From an uncultured Clostridia bacterium (GTDB lineage Bacteria > Bacillota > Clostridia > Oscillospirales > Acutalibacteraceae), in the NCBI GenBank assembly GCA_905235625.1, contig CAJOLX010000009.1, forward strand, positions 1-41,211: a stretch of 41,211 nt of DNA, in the 5' to 3' direction. The notes beneath the pieces are model-generated. The model searched no databases. It was not told the origin of the DNA and worked only from the letters and a program-made list of their open reading frames with translations. The translations under genes and the position numbers were made by a program. This document shows positions 40,349 through 41,211 of the stretch, one piece after another; position 1 is the first letter of the stretch, and each line of letters starts with the position of its first letter.

Positions 40349-41211
40349 TCAATCGTCCACAAACAGCTGAACTACGAGGTTGACGAGCTCGTAGGGAGTT
40401 TTGAGGATTGTAATCAGCAGCTCCTTGTAGAAGGCGGGGTTTTCCTCGGAGGCGGGAATCTGATCGGCAACTCCGATTTGCTCCGCAATGTAGCGGGCGA
40501 CGGCTGTGTTTTCAATGGTTTCGCCGTTTTGGAGCATGCCGGTGTCGCCGTAAACGCGAAGAGGCACGTCCGTTCCGGTGTGGAACGTTACGGTAAATCT
40601 CCACTTTGAGAGAAGCTTGTCATAAATTATGCCGCCGGTTTCGTGGTCCGCGGTAACGACTACCATGGTGTGGCCGTCCTGCTCGGCGAATTCCAGGGCG
40701 TTGGCAATGGCTTTGTCAAATTCCATAAGGCTCTTTATCATGCCTTCGCTGTTGTTGGAATGGCTGTATTTATCAATGTGAGCGCCTTCAACCATGAGGA
40801 AAAAGCCGTTTTCGTTATCGAGCTGATCTATTGCAAGCGTTGTGAGCTCGCTCAGAGGAGCGTCTTCGGGTTTGCCGCTGTCGTAGCACACTTTGCCGGT
40901 AAACTGCGCCAGAGATTTTGAATTTTCGGGCAGGTCGTAAAGCTCGCTTATGTTGTCAACGTAAGTCCAGCCGGCTTGCTCGGCGGAGCTTTCGGTGATT
41001 ATTCCGTCCGCCGCGCTCCAAAGCAGGTCGAGCCCGCAGCCCAGCTGCTGAGCGGAAATCGCTTCGCTGTCGCCGCGCCTTGCGACGTGGGCGCTGTAGC
41101 AGGCAGGAGTGGCTCCGGTGTTTTTGTCGGAGGTGACAACGCCCGTCTTCATGCCGATTTTTTGCGACGCTTCGCAAAGGTTGGTGTAAGTCTGAATCAC
41201 TGCGCCCGTAT
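40349..41211 (-). CDS. PhoA-type alkaline phosphatase, N terminus outside the window
   Basis: At least 287 residues; the frame is open to the window edge. Visible blocks are GMKTGVVTSDKNTGATPACY and AHVARRG, the LGCGLDLLW segment, VEGAHIDKYSHSN with metal ligands, TADHETGG, and FHTGTDVPL with the last zinc His. These are alkaline phosphatase ligands in order. The active-site Ser and the signal peptide must lie beyond 41211. The C terminus (FYKELLITILKTPYELVNLV) is hydrophobic and resembles the end of the other secreted phosphatase. The enzyme probably releases phosphate outside the cell. Confidence 0.88.
   Translation of the reverse strand, partial: TGAVIQTYTNLCEASQKIGMKTGVVTSDKNTGATPACYSAHVARRGDSEAISAQQLGCGLDLLWSAADGIITESSAEQAGWTYVDNISELYDLPENSKSLAQFTGKVCYDSGKPEDAPLSELTTLAIDQLDNENGFFLMVEGAHIDKYSHSNNSEGMIKSLMEFDKAIANALEFAEQDGHTMVVVTADHETGGIIYDKLLSKWRFTVTFHTGTDVPLRVYGDTGMLQNGETIENTAVARYIAEQIGVADQIPASEENPAFYKELLITILKTPYELVNLVVQLFVDD

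Overview
The window looks like a chromosomal segment of an anaerobic gut member of the Firmicutes (class Clostridia, probably an uncultured Oscillospirales/Ruminococcaceae-like lineage). The evidence is the gene content (rubrerythrin, Fe-S aldo/keto reductase, nickel-pincer genes, LacZ and GH99-like glycosidases, Cys-rich secreted proteins), strong AGGAGG/GGTGAT ribosome binding sites, TTGACA-17-TATAAT promoters, and roughly balanced GC in most genes. The species assignment is inference; no rRNA or tRNA gene was found.

Layout. 0.2-6.4 kb (+): a lipoprotein metallo-beta-lactamase-fold hydrolase, an HNH nuclease, a secreted alpha/beta hydrolase, then a translationally coupled pair made of a phytoene-desaturase-like flavoprotein and a ferredoxin-domain reductase. 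6.5-9.7 kb: an MFS sugar symporter and a hemolysin-III protein (-), and a YczE-like membrane protein (+). 9.9-13.5 kb (+): a GH2 beta-galactosidase overlapping a YbaK deacylase. 13.5-14.2 kb (-): a pyrophosphatase-like/Nudix fusion. 14.5-20.4 kb (+): an ECF sigma factor overlapping a membrane-anchored beta-propeller protein (probable anti-sigma), a secreted protein ending in a VPNTG sorting-like tail, and a secreted transglutaminase with Cys-knuckle repeats. 20.5-24.4 kb (+): YegP, rubrerythrin, Fe-S aldo/keto reductase, flavin oxidase-like protein and a Mn-type CDF exporter, a redox/metal stress block. 24.4-28.4 kb (-): larB-larC-larE with an AT-rich NERD gene appended and a small membrane protein upstream. 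28.6-29.7 kb (+): a GH99-like protein.

The accessory region at 29.8-37.5 kb is the most interesting. An unrecognised 172-aa protein is followed by a compact, multi-hairpin RNA closed by a 12-bp stem and a U-run, then by a stand-alone reverse transcriptase. After a strong terminator and a new promoter comes an AT-rich unit with a 36-codon ORF and a 1676-aa protein that joins a sacsin/Hsp90-like ATPase to an SF1 (Upf1-like) helicase. The layout resembles a defence island. The RNA-RT pair has retron-like or DRT-like topology, but the RT lacks the retron signatures I know.

37.5-41.2 kb (-): two extracytoplasmic alkaline-phosphatase-superfamily enzymes (the second cut by the window edge) flank a DUF4143 AAA ATPase. 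Its promoter lies in a strikingly regular array of about five 32-bp units.
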